Positions 48,246 to 60,610 are shown, counted from the first letter of the stretch. The stretch: DNA of 64,000 nucleotides from Aselliscus stoliczkanus (GCA_033961575.1 CM066728.1:31062352-31126351); one strand, 5' to 3'. Notes: generated by a model from the letters alone, not told the origin. Program-made: numbers and translations.

Positions 48246-48417
48246 GTAAATTCCTACCTAGGAAATAATAAACCAAACTAGATAGCCTTGAAAATGAGGT
48301 AAAAACAACAACAAAAAAAGGAAACATGGGCACATCTGTGTCTGTGCCCAAAAGCAGCTCATGCCAAAAGTCAAGTGAACAAGTTAAAATGTCAGTTCCA
48401 AGCTATGCAAAAAAAGG

Positions 48418-48560
48418 TATAATAATAATCATAAAAATAATAATAATAATAATTTTTTATGGTTTTCGTAAAAATTAAATGAGATAATATGTGCAACTGG
48501 CTTAGCAGAAAATCTGGCGCATAGCAAGATCTCAAAAAATTGTAACCATTTCATTATCAC
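48418..48560 (+). repeat. AAT-rich tract and MIR 3' fragment
   Basis: An AATAAT-type low-complexity run (48,418-48,455) is followed by a MIR 3' core-like segment (AATTAAATGAGATAATATGT, TGGCGCATAGCAAGATCTCA). Confidence 0.55.
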
Positions 48561-48695
48561 CAAGGCAAATAACTTAATTATTTATGGCATTAATATGGCT
48601 TTTTAGTTAGGCTTTGTTAGTGCCAACTACTGCCTTCTCAGCCAAGGATCTTAATTTATCAAAGTGATTCTACATTTTATGTTTCTGCTATCTTT

Positions 48696-49170
48696 TTATT
48701 CATTCATTTATTAAACAAATACTTAGTGATTGTTTTCCATGTGCCAGGCACTTTTGAGTGCTTGAGATAACATATTAAACACATCACATATGGTCCTCTA
48801 ACCTCATGGGAAGGCAGACATGAAACAAACATATAACTAAATACTTAAGCTCAAATTATGAAAAGTGCTACAAATTGAAGAATATGGTATTGTTCTAGAT
48901 AATGACAGAAGGATGTAATTCAGATTAATGATATATATATGAAAGTCCTCTTTAAGAAAGGAATATTTGAGCTGAGACCTAAAAAATGAAGACAGAAATA
49001 GCATTTTAGATATAGAGAAGAACAAAGACCTGCAGTGGAAAAGAAAAGTTTGATAAACCTGAGCAACTGGAAACAAAACAAAACAAATAAATGTGTGTGC
49101 CTAGTGACTAATTACAGAAGAGAAAAGTAGAAGGAGATGGGCTTGGAGAGGTAGACATAGGCAAATGATG
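48696..49170 (-). repeat. L2 LINE fragment
   Basis: ATTCATTCATTTATTAAACA, CATGTGCCAGGCACTTTTGA and TTGAGCTGAGACCTAAAAAA match the complement of the L2 3' region in order over nearly 500 bp. Confidence 0.7.
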
Positions 49171-49244
49171 GAGAGGCAGGTGGTCCATGTTATCATCTTT
49201 GAAGTATAGCTGCACCTAACGTAATAGTAATAATATCTAGCAAG

Positions 49245-49403
49245 AGGGCTGGCCAAGTGGCTCAGTTGGTTAAGAGCTCGCTCAAGAGTGTGAGCTGAGC
49301 TCTGAGCAACGGCGGTTCGATGCCAGCCCGAGCTGAGTTGCCATTGAGCTGCCAACAGGTGGCAGGATGGCTCAGCAAAAAAAAATAATAATAATAATAA
49401 AAA
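49245..49403 (+). mobile_element. Truncated tRNA-derived SINE (type A, module 1 only)
   Basis: The head AGGGCTGGCCAAGTGGCTCA, then GGCGGTTCGATGCCAGCCC and GCCAACAGGTGGCAGGATGG, stops at the start of module 2 and switches to an AAT-rich tail. AATAATATCTAGCAAG (49229-49244) and AATAATATCTATCAAG (49404-49419) flank it. It is the same truncation as the SINE at 6681. Confidence 0.9.
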
Positions 49404-49437
49404 AATAATATCTATCAAGTGGCTTCTATGTACCAGA

Positions 49438-49615
49438 GAGTATTTTTACATGAGCTGTTTCATTTAAGCTTCACAACAACTCTATATGGCAGATATGTAT
49501 TATTGTGCCCATTTTCTACCACAGTCAACTAAGTTTAAGTCATTTGTCGAAGATCACAGATAGGATCAAAATAGCAAACAAAGCTAGGATCTTTAGCTTC
49601 AGAGCCTCCCCCCAC
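49438..49615 (-). repeat. MIR SINE
   Basis: TTTAAGCTTCACAACAACTC, TGTATTATTGTGCCCATTTT, AAGTCATTTGTCGAAGATCA and TTAGCTTCAGAGCC match the complement of MIR. Confidence 0.72.
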
Positions 49616-49861
49616 CCCAACCCCCCGCACACACAAACTTAACCACTGTGCAATGTGGTTTCTCTATTATTACTGCCTCTCAGTTTAAGACTAAAGCATG
49701 TTGTAACAAGTTCTAGTTTATGAAGTGAAAAGTTCACCCAATCTGTTGTGGGAAGAATGGATTATAGAGGAACAAGAATGGATGCAGGCAGAACAGTTTA
49801 GATAATGGCTTTATGAACATAAAAACTGTGCAGTGGCACCAGACCCCACAATCAGAAAGGG

Positions 49862-49978
49862 CACTTCTCTTGGTTTAATTCTGCTCTAGTAGTCTTGAAA
49901 TTCTAAATAATTTTGGAACAAGGGACCGTGCATTTTCATTTTACATTGAGCCTCACAAATTACAGAGCGGGCCCTAGC
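49862..49978 (+). repeat. Old dispersed repeat, also at 58,004 and 59,370
   Basis: TCTTGAAATTCTAAATAATT, GGAACAAGGGACCGTGCATT and GAGCCTCACAAATTACAGAG recur in part at 58,004-58,070 and 59,370-59,455. It is a mammalian interspersed repeat that I recognise by text but cannot name. Confidence 0.5.
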
Positions 49979-50087
49979 AGTATTCTATGCAAGAGATTCG
50001 AACGGCTTGGGATTTTAGATTAATTCATTCTCATCTTATGACTAGGGCTCAGCATTGCCTTTACCAATAACCTTCCTTGGGGGCTGA

Positions 50088-50290
50088 AAAGAATTGCCAT
50101 TTATTAAACATTGAGCTAGGCAGGATTCGAGAGCTTAACATGTATGATTCGGTTAATCTACACAACCACTTTATAAAGTTGGTTCTATTATCAGCATTTT
50201 GTTCAATGAGAAAACTATGCCTCAGAGAGGTTAAATAATGTGACGTGGCTGATAGATGACAGAGCTAAGGCTATAATTTCAAACCCATTC
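50088..50290 (-). repeat. MIR SINE
   Basis: TTATTAAACATTGAGCTAGG, AATCTACACAACCACTTTAT, TGCCTCAGAGAGGTTAAATA and ATGACAGAGCTAAGGC match the complement of MIR closely. Confidence 0.8.
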
Positions 50291-53144
50291 TTCTCAACGA
50301 AATCGTACCTCTAAGGCCCTGGTTTGTATCGCCTAGCCTAGAATGCTATTGCCATGCTTTGCACACTGGCTGAGCTATCTCACTAATGCTTGGAGCCCAG
50401 GAACCAGCCCTTTAGTCTAACCAGTCACTGGAGATGACCTCCCACATAAATCCCAATGTCACACCCTACTAGAGCCTAGACTGACCATTTCCCAAGCCCT
50501 AAAAAGCTATAAGTTAACAGACACCTTTTACTAACTTTTTTTTCTTAAAGCAAATAAAGTACCATGAAAAAAAAATCCCTAAAAGTTGAAATATTTTCTC
50601 CAAGCCCCGGCATTTGTGCACCCACTGGATCCAGAAGGTGACACTACCTAAGGCTACTGATGACGAAACAGCCTTTTTATTTGTCCATCTTGTCTGCTCA
50701 CTAAGAGAGTCTGTGGATGTTGCAATCCTGCTTCACCTGCTTCACTGCAGCATAGTTTATCTAAAATCCAGAGATGGGAGAATTTACCCAGAACCAGCGT
50801 GATGCTTAATTTCCACTCCAATTTTCCTTAATATCAGACAAAATTTCACGTGTTTCAGCTGAACTCTTTCAGTGGCAAGTATAGCAATGCATAGAAATCA
50901 AATTCATCCATTGAGAAAAATTCTGAAATTCTTATTACATAATATAAACATTTTGTAAAATATAAAAGTAACATATAACTTATTTACTGCCCAAGTTTTA
51001 GAATTCAATCACCAATTATAAATAAAGAAACAAATTATAATATTTTAAAACAAATTTTAATTAAAGTAACTAATTTATCAGTATAGTTTTCCTGATAAAT
51101 TTTGGTTAACCATATAAAATTAAAACCATTGTGGTAGCTCTAATTACATGGAGCAATATTCAATATGTGTTCAAATTACTAATGAGAATTTGGCTCTCAA
51201 AATCTCCATTTCCATTCCAATGCATGCCTCAAATGAGAAAACAATTATATTGCACTATTTAAAATACTAGACAAAATAAACAAGAAACATGCTATCTTTT
51301 GCTGAGATGAACTTAAAGATGCATCACTTCCCATTTACTGGATATTTAGTGATATTCAGTATCCAATAATGCTTAGATACCCGCTTAAATTCACAATTTT
51401 CTATCTTTTTCAAGAGTGGAAGTCTTGTTTTAACATAGTACTGATTTGTTCATTAAAAGCAAAAATCAGATGCCTTAAGAACATTGTACATGATAGCATA
51501 CAAACTGAATATTAATTCTTCTGCCCTGTTCAGAATGGAATTCAACTTGACAATACTCATTTCCATGAGGCTGGCAATTTCAGCCTGTTGAAAAGTTTTC
51601 TGGAACTTCATGTTCCAACATAATTTTGAATGCCACCTAGATAATCTCCCAATTAGATTTAGTGGAACACTTTGCCAAAACAGAGGGGTCTTTCTTTGTG
51701 GTTTATAGTTTATTTAGCAATTAATACAGAGTAGAAAAATTTCTTTCAGACTAAAGTCCTTGTTTAGTCTTAAGGTTTTTTGTTGTTGTTTGTTTCCCTG
51801 TCTGCTGTCACCATTTCCTGGGTGAATGGAACAAGTCAGAAAATTCCCACATTCATCTTTCTCATGCCTGAAGTGGTATTAGGATGGCATATTAAATAAA
51901 CAGGTACAAGGATCAATTTACATTCCATTTACTAAATAATGAACAAAACAGAAAAAAAAACTATCAAACTAAATTAGAAGGTGAGGAATTGTGAGGCGGT
52001 TTGGAACCTGCACTTTGTAAGATACAATATTTATTAGAAAATATTAGAACTGTCAGTCAATCTAGATTTTTTGCTCCATAAATGGCATATCCTCTAAAGA
52101 TAAGAACTTTAGGTCATTGATTACAAGTGAATAGTCTTTTGATGGATCAGTCAAGAAATGCTAATTAAAAATCAATGTACATCTTATTGCTAGTGTGATC
52201 ATATGATTTATCACCTAAACAGAGACACTTTCTAAAGTAAAAGGAGAGATTAATAAGTACACTGAGGCAGCAGGAATAAAACAGGATTGTCATGGGCAAA
52301 ATGACTTTTTAAGGCAGATCACTTAAGAACTAACAAACAGTGGACATGCAAACAGGAGATTGGACAATTTAAATCAACTAAATATAGAATTGTACATAAG
52401 CAACACACACATTTTATTCTTAGAAGAACTGTGAACCACAGTTCTAGTTTGAAGGGAAAAAATACAATTAAGGATGTAGTGTTTAGCTAAAATGATGAAG
52501 GTCCAAAAAAGGGGAAGATGGGACAGAAAAGGGTCTAGGAATCATGACCTGAGAGAAACTTTGAAAGACCTGAGGGGTTTTAACCAAGAAAGACAAGATT
52601 TAGCAGTGGGTCATGAAAACTATTGTAAATCCCTTGAGGGCCCTCATGGACAAGAAGTTTATACTCATTTTCTGTGCTGACAGAGTTTAGAGCTAGGATT
52701 AAGGGCTAAAAGAAAGAGGAATAGATCAGTAGCTCAACAAAGGATATCATTTTTGAACAATGGACAGTTTCCAACAACTGAATTGGCTACCACATAAGTT
52801 AGTAGTGAGTCCCCAACACTACAAGTACACAAGTAGAATTTGGATAATCAAGCAGAGATCTTGTCTTGTGGCGTCTCCTTCTTAAGTGTGAGAAATATTT
52901 TTCCAGAAGTCCTCTTGCAGATCTCCCCTCACATCTCATTAGACAAAAATCTGTCATATGATTGCCTCTAACCAATCACTGGCAAGGCCCATGGATCCAT
53001 CATGATTGAATTTCACCAATTAGGACTTATCCCTGATTCAAAGTGGGGGAGAAATGGGCACAAAGAAAATGTTTCTGTTGATAAGGAGAAAATAGACCAA
53101 TGATATTAGCAGGATATTCAACAGACCCTACAGTCTTACTACTC
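50291..53144. other. Long spacer, nothing firmly recognised
   Basis: No repeat of clear family and no exon-like frame. The segment 50,800-52,470 is AT-rich and looks comparatively free of young repeats. The segment 52,490-52,690 may be an unnamed old repeat. Confidence 0.4.
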
Positions 53145-53285
53145 ACAGAATCGCAGTAGCTACAGACCTGGTAACTTGGTTGGAAATGCAGAATTCCAGA
53201 CCCTGTGCTGATCCACTGAATAAAAAAATCTACGCTTAGTAACATGATTTTTACTCACAGTAAGTTTGAAAAGGCCTTCCCTATA
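53145..53285 (-). repeat. MER5A-like hAT-Charlie fragment
   Basis: ACCTGGTAACTTGGTTGGAA, ATGCAGAATTCCAGACCCTG and GATCCACTGAATAAAAAAATC match the complement of MER5A in order. It is an ancient non-autonomous hAT transposon. Confidence 0.65.
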
Positions 53286-53849
53286 GTGCTTGCTATAGGC
53301 AGCCCTAGATTGCATAATCTTATCAAAAGACCATATAAGGGAGTAAAATCACAATAATAGAACAAAGTTTGAATTTGAGTGATGGGTTTGAATTGTAGAG
53401 TAAAAAATCTCCAGGCCAGAACTCAGGCCAGCCATGTGGATTTCAGGCTGTTTCACCTTTTCACATTAAGACATCATCATGCCAGTTACCAAGGGTGTTC
53501 ATGAAGATTGATTTTGTGTGTGTGTGCACATACTTGTGTATGTATGTATATACATATAAATCTTTTGATCAGTTTTCATCCTTCTGCTAGTGTCAACAAC
53601 CAGGGTACTCTTTTTAAAAGCCATGCAATCATAACTATGTTTGGCAGTTCCACAGACTCTTTCATCTGGAGATTGATCAAATGCTTTCTAGATAATTGGG
53701 CTTTGGAGGGGAAGGTGGAAGAAAGTGGTGATTTGCAAATTTGTATGTGAGGTTGGCTCATTGGAATATTACCATAATTTTGAGACAGCTAATATACAAA
53801 AGGCAACATGGCCCTGTAGAACCTTTTGTGGGATGGCACAGTAATTAAT

Positions 53850-56800
53850 TGGTTGCATCGTGGCCAAAGGTTTTTATCTGAGCAGCTGCTTCCTTACAAA
53901 GTCTGCATGATCTGTAGCCAAAGGGTTATCATGAAAGGAAAAGAAAAAAAAGGAAAGTTTTGTTTATGTGTAATATTGCTGGCCCTTTTCAACTATGAAT
54001 TAATTTCATGCCCCATATGCCTTTCCTGCACAGGTCGTCGGCAAACTTTGCCTTGAATGAAAGAGAGCAGCTCAACCAGGTGGCTGAGATATGAATACAG
54101 AGAGTTAGCTCCTATTTAGGGTTCCCCTCTCACCTGAATACTGAATCCATGTATCCTTCCTTTTGGCGATGTGGAACACTATTGATGCCTCTGATTGAAT
54201 AAATACACTGCATCTTCAAAGAACCACTCTATCATTTCAAAGTCCTTCCTCTGAGCTGGCACTTCAGTTGAATCTTTAGAATTCTATGAGGCTGGGTTGG
54301 TTTTTTTTTGTTGTTGTTCATTTGTTTGTTTGCTTTGGGGGTAGTACAATATGGAATCCTCTAGTAGATTCCATAATCATGGCCCACTCCCAATCTCCTT
54401 TAATGTTAATTAGGTTTCCTAGTTCGATGCTATTCTGTGCCTGTGTGGATTTGGCATTATAAGCTATCAGATAGTGATGCTAGCCAAGGTTATGAAGGTA
54501 GAAAAGGCAAATCTATACCTGAAATAGATATCTTCCTCTGTAAGGATGAATTGCTGGCCCTTCTAGGATGGAAGGGACCTAATGTGGTCAATTCTTCTAA
54601 GTGGCCAGTTGGCCTTCTCAAGAAATATTGCCACATTGAAGGTCAGTGTTTTTCTGTATTATTGACACTTCAAGGAAGCAATGGTTAGATCAGATGCCTT
54701 TGCAAGTGGGGCAACAATGCTGTGAGGCCTTTCCATGGCATTTGTCTATGCCACTATTGCTACATTATTTATGTGCCCATCATGCCAGTTCTGGGGTAGC
54801 AAGTGACAAAATGTGGCTAATGTTAACTTGTTGAGATGCTGTAGCCAATAATGTGTGATACAAAAATCTTCACATTTTGTGCCCATTTCTATAAGCCCAT
54901 CCATATCCCCAAACTGTTTGTCACTGATCTTCCAGTTCTGTATCTTCTAGGCCACTGACCAGAATGCAAGGTAATTGGCCACTGCCAAGAATCATAAATA
55001 TTCTCACCCTGTGGCATTTCTCCTTTCACACAAAGTTTATAACCTGGTTAATTGCTCACTATCCACAGGGAAGTTTTTTTCCTCTCCCCCCTGTTTTTCA
55101 GGATCGCCCCTGAATGTGGCTGTAACACATTCAACATGTATTTTTGGCTTGCACCCAGGAATTCAGCTGACCCATCCATAAACCGATTTCAGACTTTCCT
55201 CTCCTCTTGTAATTGATCATACAGGATCTCCTATATGGCTTTAGGTGAAAGCAAGGTGAAGGGCAGTGTTAGTAGGCGACATACAGGTTGGCCCATGAGC
55301 CCTGATCCTGCTTGGGCTTAATCCTACATCTACCATTTCCACCTTACAATGGACTAATTGATGTTGGGGACAAGTTTATGGATTAGTGGGCCCAACAGAA
55401 CCTAGATCATAACAGAAAATTACAGATGTGTGGTTCAGCATCCTATGTCCACCAGGACCAAGTAAAGCCGAGAGCTGTTTCTCAAAGGGCATATAATTAT
55501 TGTCTTTAATGGCATGGTCTTAGTCCAGAATTCCAGGGTCTGCACTGTGATTCTCCCACTGGGGCTTGCCACGGAAGCCAACACTGCACCTTTTCCCACT
55601 AGTTACACTCCTAATACCGTAACACGTGGCAGATTCCATAGGCTAAGTGGCAGAGCTACTGGCACCAGCCTGGAATTACTGCAGTCCCCTTTTCTGTTCC
55701 AGGCCCCTCACAAAGCTGGCAGCCTTCTGTGCTACCTGCAGTATGGAATCCAAACAGGCATGCCAGGTACTATAGAAGGCTTCTGTCTTTGTGGTAGGGA
55801 ATGCAAGATGCAGCAGCAATCTGTCTCTTACTTTGGAGAGGGTGCCCAAGTACAACCTGGATTCCTATAAATTTCACTGATGTGGCTGCTCCCTGAATCT
55901 TCACAGGATTTATCTTTCACCCTTTGCAGCACGTGTGTTTTACCACTGCATCCAGCTCACCAGTCACCTCTTGCTCATTCCATTTCATCAAAATGATGTC
56001 ATAAATGCAACGATGAATCACTATAATTTTTGGTGGGGTACACATGTAGTCCAGATCTCTTCAGACTGTGTTGTGATAGAGGGCAGGGAGTTAACATAGC
56101 TCTGAGACAAAATGGTCGGTGAATATTGCTGTTAGTTTCACACGAATACAAACTGTTTCTGATCCTCTTCTAACTGGAAGAGTAAAGAATGCATATACCA
56201 AATCGATGGTGACAGGTATTCGAGATATTTTCAATCTGTTCAGAGGATAACACATTTGACCCAGCAGTTGCGATAGAGTCTCTTACTTGGTTAAGTCTGT
56301 GGTAGTCTACAATCATTGTCTAGAGTCTATTGCACTCCAAAGAGGTCAGACTGGCTAATTAAATGGAGATGTTAATTGTGGCCTCTTGCCTTCAACAAGT
56401 TAAACACTGCCACCTGGCCATTCTTACTTCACAGACACATCACAGCCCATGAATAATAATAAGCCCAATTCTGTGACCACAGCTTCTACCATCAGCCTTG
56501 GTGTAGAGAGGAGAACCACCATTAAAACTCTGTAGTGATGCTAGTACCCTTTATACCACACATTACTAGTGACCTTGGTGAATCATGTGTTCTCTGAGCC
56601 CTCTTGTGGAACATCATTCTTTGATGGATCTTCTGACCTTCCATAATATACCTATTCCAGCATATCCATTCATTTCTGTCTCTTTATCCATTCCTCTAAT
56701 GTCTCTCAGGGCAACTCAAACATTTCAGCTTCACTGACACTGAGGCACTGCTTAGTATTAAGAGCTAATCCAGCATGCCCTGAAATTATTGCTAGGATGT

Positions 56801-57990
56801 TGAATGCTGAGTCCCAAGAAAGTGGCCCCAAATCAGTTGTTCTTATTCATCCAGACTTACATTCCTGTCTCTGGATCAAATTCTAATTAATACCACAAGT
56901 GCTCTCCTGGCTCTTGCTGGTATATGTAAACAAATTTTTGCAATTTTTAGGTATAAAGACTCTTCATTCCCTTATAAAGCTCAGCAGGTCCCAGCTTAGT
57001 TATGTTAGTATTAAGCCCTAATGATCAGCCCCAGATGCAGGAGAGAAGGTAGAGGTAGCACCTGAGGGGATGTTATGGCCTCATGGGGAAGAGACTTCTG
57101 CAGCTGTAACTTTTCAATTTTTCAAATGCATCATCATACCTGCCACAGCAGTCCCTGTCACTGTGATTCCCAAGTCATTTTACTGGAAAATCCTTATTAA
57201 TTGAGTTGTGACATCTACCCATGCCCCATCTATCAACCAGGATGGCATCCTCTTCACCAGGCAGTGCCATATCCCCATCTTACTACCTGATTTCCCAGAC
57301 TACTTGGTTCCTCTATGTCAGGGGTTAGAAAACTGTGGCTTGTGAGCCACATGCGGTTCTCTGGGTAAGTTCCATCTCAAAAGTTTGCCGACCCCTGGAA
57401 GAGCCAAACCTGTCCCTCACAACAATTTAAAATTATTAGAGAGCCATAATTATATTTTTACAAATAAGGAAAATTTAAATATTATAAATGAAACTGTGAG
57501 AGTTTTATTTTCATTTTCAATTTTACTTCAGAGCCACAGGTATGTACCCAAAGAGCCGCATGTGGCCTGCAAGCCACAGTTTGCCAACCCCTGGTGGCTC
57601 TTCCATCTCAAAAGTTTGCCAACCCCTGATCTATGTGAAAGAAAATGGCCACGAAGCAGGGGAGAGCCATTGGAACATGATGTGTGACTTTCAGTAAAGG
57701 AGAGGGGATGGAAGTTTGGGTGAAAGAGATCTAGTTAGCCGAGCAGCTTACAGAAAGTTTGGAAAGGCCACCCAGGAGGTCTTGAGCTAAAGCCAGTTGT
57801 CAATAGACTCCCAGATATCTCACAAATGGGCCTGTCTTTGCAGCCCCATCAGTTCCTGCCTAGAGCATCCCATGGAAAGCATGCCCTTGACTGGAACATG
57901 GGGATCATTTGGGAGGATTGCACCTGGATTCATGGACAGCTTCATGGGCATGTAGCCTGTGCAGTCACACAGAGCCCTGAGCTGGCAGGG
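53850..57990 (-). mobile_element. Decayed ERV-L-like internal region, antisense
   Basis: The minus strand reads, right to left, like the internal part of a class III (ERV-L type) endogenous retrovirus. The pol region is most recognisable at 55,850-56,450. The 54,540-54,850 text recalls later pol sequence. No frame on the minus strand is long, and stops and indels are everywhere, so nothing is expressible. Plus-strand frames here, including 118 codons at 55514-55870, are shadows. I see no paired LTRs. A hAT element (57319-57628) was inserted later. Both limits are approximate and the 57,637-57,990 extension is the weakest part. Confidence 0.6.
57319..57628. mobile_element. hAT-type MITE with rearranged ends
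   Basis: The 310-bp element has outer ends CAGGGGTT...AACCCCTG. An 8-bp target duplication with one mismatch, CTCTATGT (57311-57318) and ATCTATGT (57629-57636), identifies the hAT superfamily. Extra internal TIR copies occur: TTTGCCGACCCCTG ends near 57,396, and TTTGCCAACCCCTG ends near 57,593. The AT-rich middle (about 57,420-57,530) has no transposase. Confidence 0.85.
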
Positions 57991-58003
57991 ACCTGCACTT
58001 GTT

Positions 58004-58070
58004 TAAGTGCTCTGCTATTGTCTCAAAATGCTTAATATTTTTTTCTCTGAACTTGTGTTTTGTAAGGGGT
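58004..58070 (+). repeat. Fragment of the repeat seen at 49,862
   Basis: GTGCTCTGCTATTGTCTCAA, AATGCTTAATATTTTTTTCT and GAACTTG follow the order of the copy at 49,862. Confidence 0.4.
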
Positions 58071-58799
58071 GATGGATCATGGGTGCTAAAAGAGGAAACA
58101 CACATGCAATATGTATATCTGCCATTTCTAAGTTCCTCATTCACATATAGGGCTTATGGTGCCCCACAAGCATAGAATTACGGTTGACTCATGCTGTATA
58201 GGCATTCAAGCAAGACACAAAATCAGTTCAAGTAAGTTTGTTATGTCTATGAGTGAGTAAGCTGAGCTACTGACACAGTCCAAAAGGCCACAAACCAGAA
58301 CTTGCTTCCAATGAGAGAGAAGGCAGTGCATTCTAAGAAACATGAATGACCAAGGAACCACATCATAGCTTACGTTACTACTCTGTATTCAAGAATCATT
58401 TATGCTTAAATAAAAAGCATAGAAAGAAAAGAATAGATGGGGCAATCCACAGTTTCTTTTAGTTTTATTTTACTCGTTAGAAAGCTGAAGGTAGAGAATA
58501 TTGGCAGGATGTGTGTGTATCAAAAGTGAAATAAAAACACTTGAGTTACTTTTGTGCAGTTTCTATTTTTATGGTTTAACAAAATACGCAGGCAGGTACA
58601 GGCTACAAAATACAAATTGTGTAATTCACCGATCCTGCACATAAATTAAACGTTCTTATATTTCCATTTAAAACTGTCATTACATAATGTAAAGATGAAT
58701 GGTGAAATTCAAGTTAGTAAGTTAAAATTTTAACTATTTCTTTATTTAGGGCAACGTTAAATATCAAATTAAAAAAAAAAAAAAAGACCACTATGAGAT
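58071..58799. other. Spacer, nothing recognised
   Basis: Ends in an A-run (58771-58785) just before the SINE at 58800. No gene is visible. Confidence 0.4.
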
Positions 58800-59324
58800 G
58801 GGCTGGCCGAGTGGCTCAGTTAGTTAAGAGTTTAGTTTAAGAGTGCGAGCTCTGAGCAACAGAGCTGCCGGTTCAATTCCCACATGGACCAGTGACGCTG
58901 CACCTGAGCTGAGCTGCCATTGAGCTGCCAACAGGTGGCAGGATGGCTCAGCTGGTGAGAGCACCTGCTCCTAACAACAAGACTGCCTGTTTAATGGTAT
59001 TAGTTGTGCCCACCTCCACAACTAAGACTGAACTTGGCACCTTGAGCTGAGCTGCTGCTCGGATGGTTCAGTAGGTAGGGCGTACGTTCTTAACAACGAG
59101 GCTGCTGATTCAACTCTTACATGGGATGGTGGCTATGCCCACCCTCAACTAAGATTGTAACACAGCGCCTTGAGTTTAGAGGCCACGAGTTACCTACAGG
59201 CAGCTAGATGTCGACTGGCGCCCTCCACAACTAAGATTGAAGATCAACAACTTGTCTGGTCCCCCTCCCCAATTATCCAACACTGTTCTCCTCCCCCAAT
59301 TCCCCAATTCAAAAAAAAAAAAAA
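58800..59324 (+). mobile_element. Three-module tRNA-derived SINE (type A)
   Basis: Module 1 is GGGCTGGCCGAGTGGCTCAG to GCCGGTTCAATTCCCACATG. Module 2 is GGTGGCAGGATGGCTCAGCT to GACTGCCTGTTTAATGG. Module 3 is GCTCGGATGGTTCAGTAGGT to GATTCAACTCTTACATGGG. The tail is AACAACTTGTCTGGTCCCCC, CTCCCCCAATTCCCCAATTC, then an A-run (59311-59324). It is the best-preserved copy of this form. A target duplication is not obvious, because insertion was next to an A-run. Confidence 0.88.
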
Positions 59325-59369
59325 GTGAAGAGAAATTGCACAAAAAAGAAAAAAGATTTCTATTTCATA

Positions 59370-59455
59370 CCTTTCTTGATAATTCTTTTTCTGTCTTTTG
59401 AACAAGGGGCCCCACATTGTTATTTTGAACTGCAGCCTGCAAATAATACAGCCAG
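59370..59455 (+). repeat. Fragment of the repeat seen at 49,862
   Basis: TTGATAATTCTTTTTCTGTC, TTTTGAACAAGGGGCCCCAC and CAGCCTGCAAATAATACAGC follow the same order as the copy at 49,862-49,978. Confidence 0.45.
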
Positions 59456-60539
59456 GCTTCCCTGGAATCCTTGTTCAATTATCTCTCTTACAGTTGGAGG
59501 TCTGAAAATTGCACTGTTGCAACTGTAACGTGAGTTTTGGTATACAGAACTACCAGGATGCACGCCTAGACCCCTGAATCTCAATTATTTGCTTAGCTCA
59601 CTAATCCAAATGTCCTCTCAGTACAGATGCCCCTATCTTATGTTTTTCTCTCAAGGCATATTTAAAACTTCTGGGGGGATCCTCTTCAACAATTTCCTAC
59701 AGCCTGAACGAAGGTAAATAACAGATGGTGATGATGACATGTGTCAGTCACACTTGGCAAGGGGATCCACTCTGTCCCCTCATCAAAGTGTGACTCATCT
59801 TTTCAAGAATTGGTTGGTTATTCTTTTTTTCCTTAGAGTAGATGTTAAAACTTACTCCACAATGTGACTTGATGCATTGAATAAGCTCTGAAAAGTTCAC
59901 TTTCTTCATCTATAAAACAGGGCTAAAATGAAGCAATTGGTGGGGGCATAAAAGACAGTTATCATGGAAGTGGGCACACATTTATCAGTCAGTGTTATAT
60001 AGTCATATTATTCCATGGTAGGGCTGTTTGTAACATAAATACTTCAGAAATCAGGGCTTATTTCCCCAGTCTTCTATCTAGGAACATTCACCGTTCCATT
60101 CCAAGACCATCTCTTGGGCAACTAAGCTAATCAGATCTGCTCAATTCAGTCTTTGCGTGATGCATATTTTTGAAGATGGTTTATTCCCTTTAAGTAAATT
60201 CCTCACAGCTTATTTTCTCCATCTAGTTTACCAAAGTTTAGATTAGAAGACCACTCAGTTGCCAGTCTCTGGGATATGAAATCTGAACAGAATAAAACCA
60301 AACAAAAGGCCATGCTGCTTCACTCTCCTGATCTTTGCTCTGATCCCCACAATATTTAGACTATCAAGTGGTCTTTAGGAAATGAACCCCCCCATTATCA
60401 TTTAGGATTTCTTCTCCTTAGGTTTCACTGCAGTCTAAGATCATAGTAGAGTGTGTAAAATGTTCTGAAGGCTAGGACCTTCCATAATTCTTCCTAACTA
60501 AAACTTAAGTTGCACTGGAATTCTGTCAGCATGAATAGA
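59456..60539. other. Spacer, nothing recognised
   Basis: Mixed composition with no repeat or exon that I can support. Confidence 0.4.
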
Positions 60540-60542
60540 TGA

Positions 60543-60610
<68 letters not shown>

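Noticed and set aside
55514..55870. 118-codon plus-strand frame
   Set aside because: It is antisense to the decayed ERV-L-like region and has no domain; a shadow frame.
58800..59200. tRNA-like sequences with A- and B-box text
   Set aside because: They are SINE modules with A-tails, and most SINE copies here also have target duplications; no acceptor-stem pairing of a real tRNA gene was seen.
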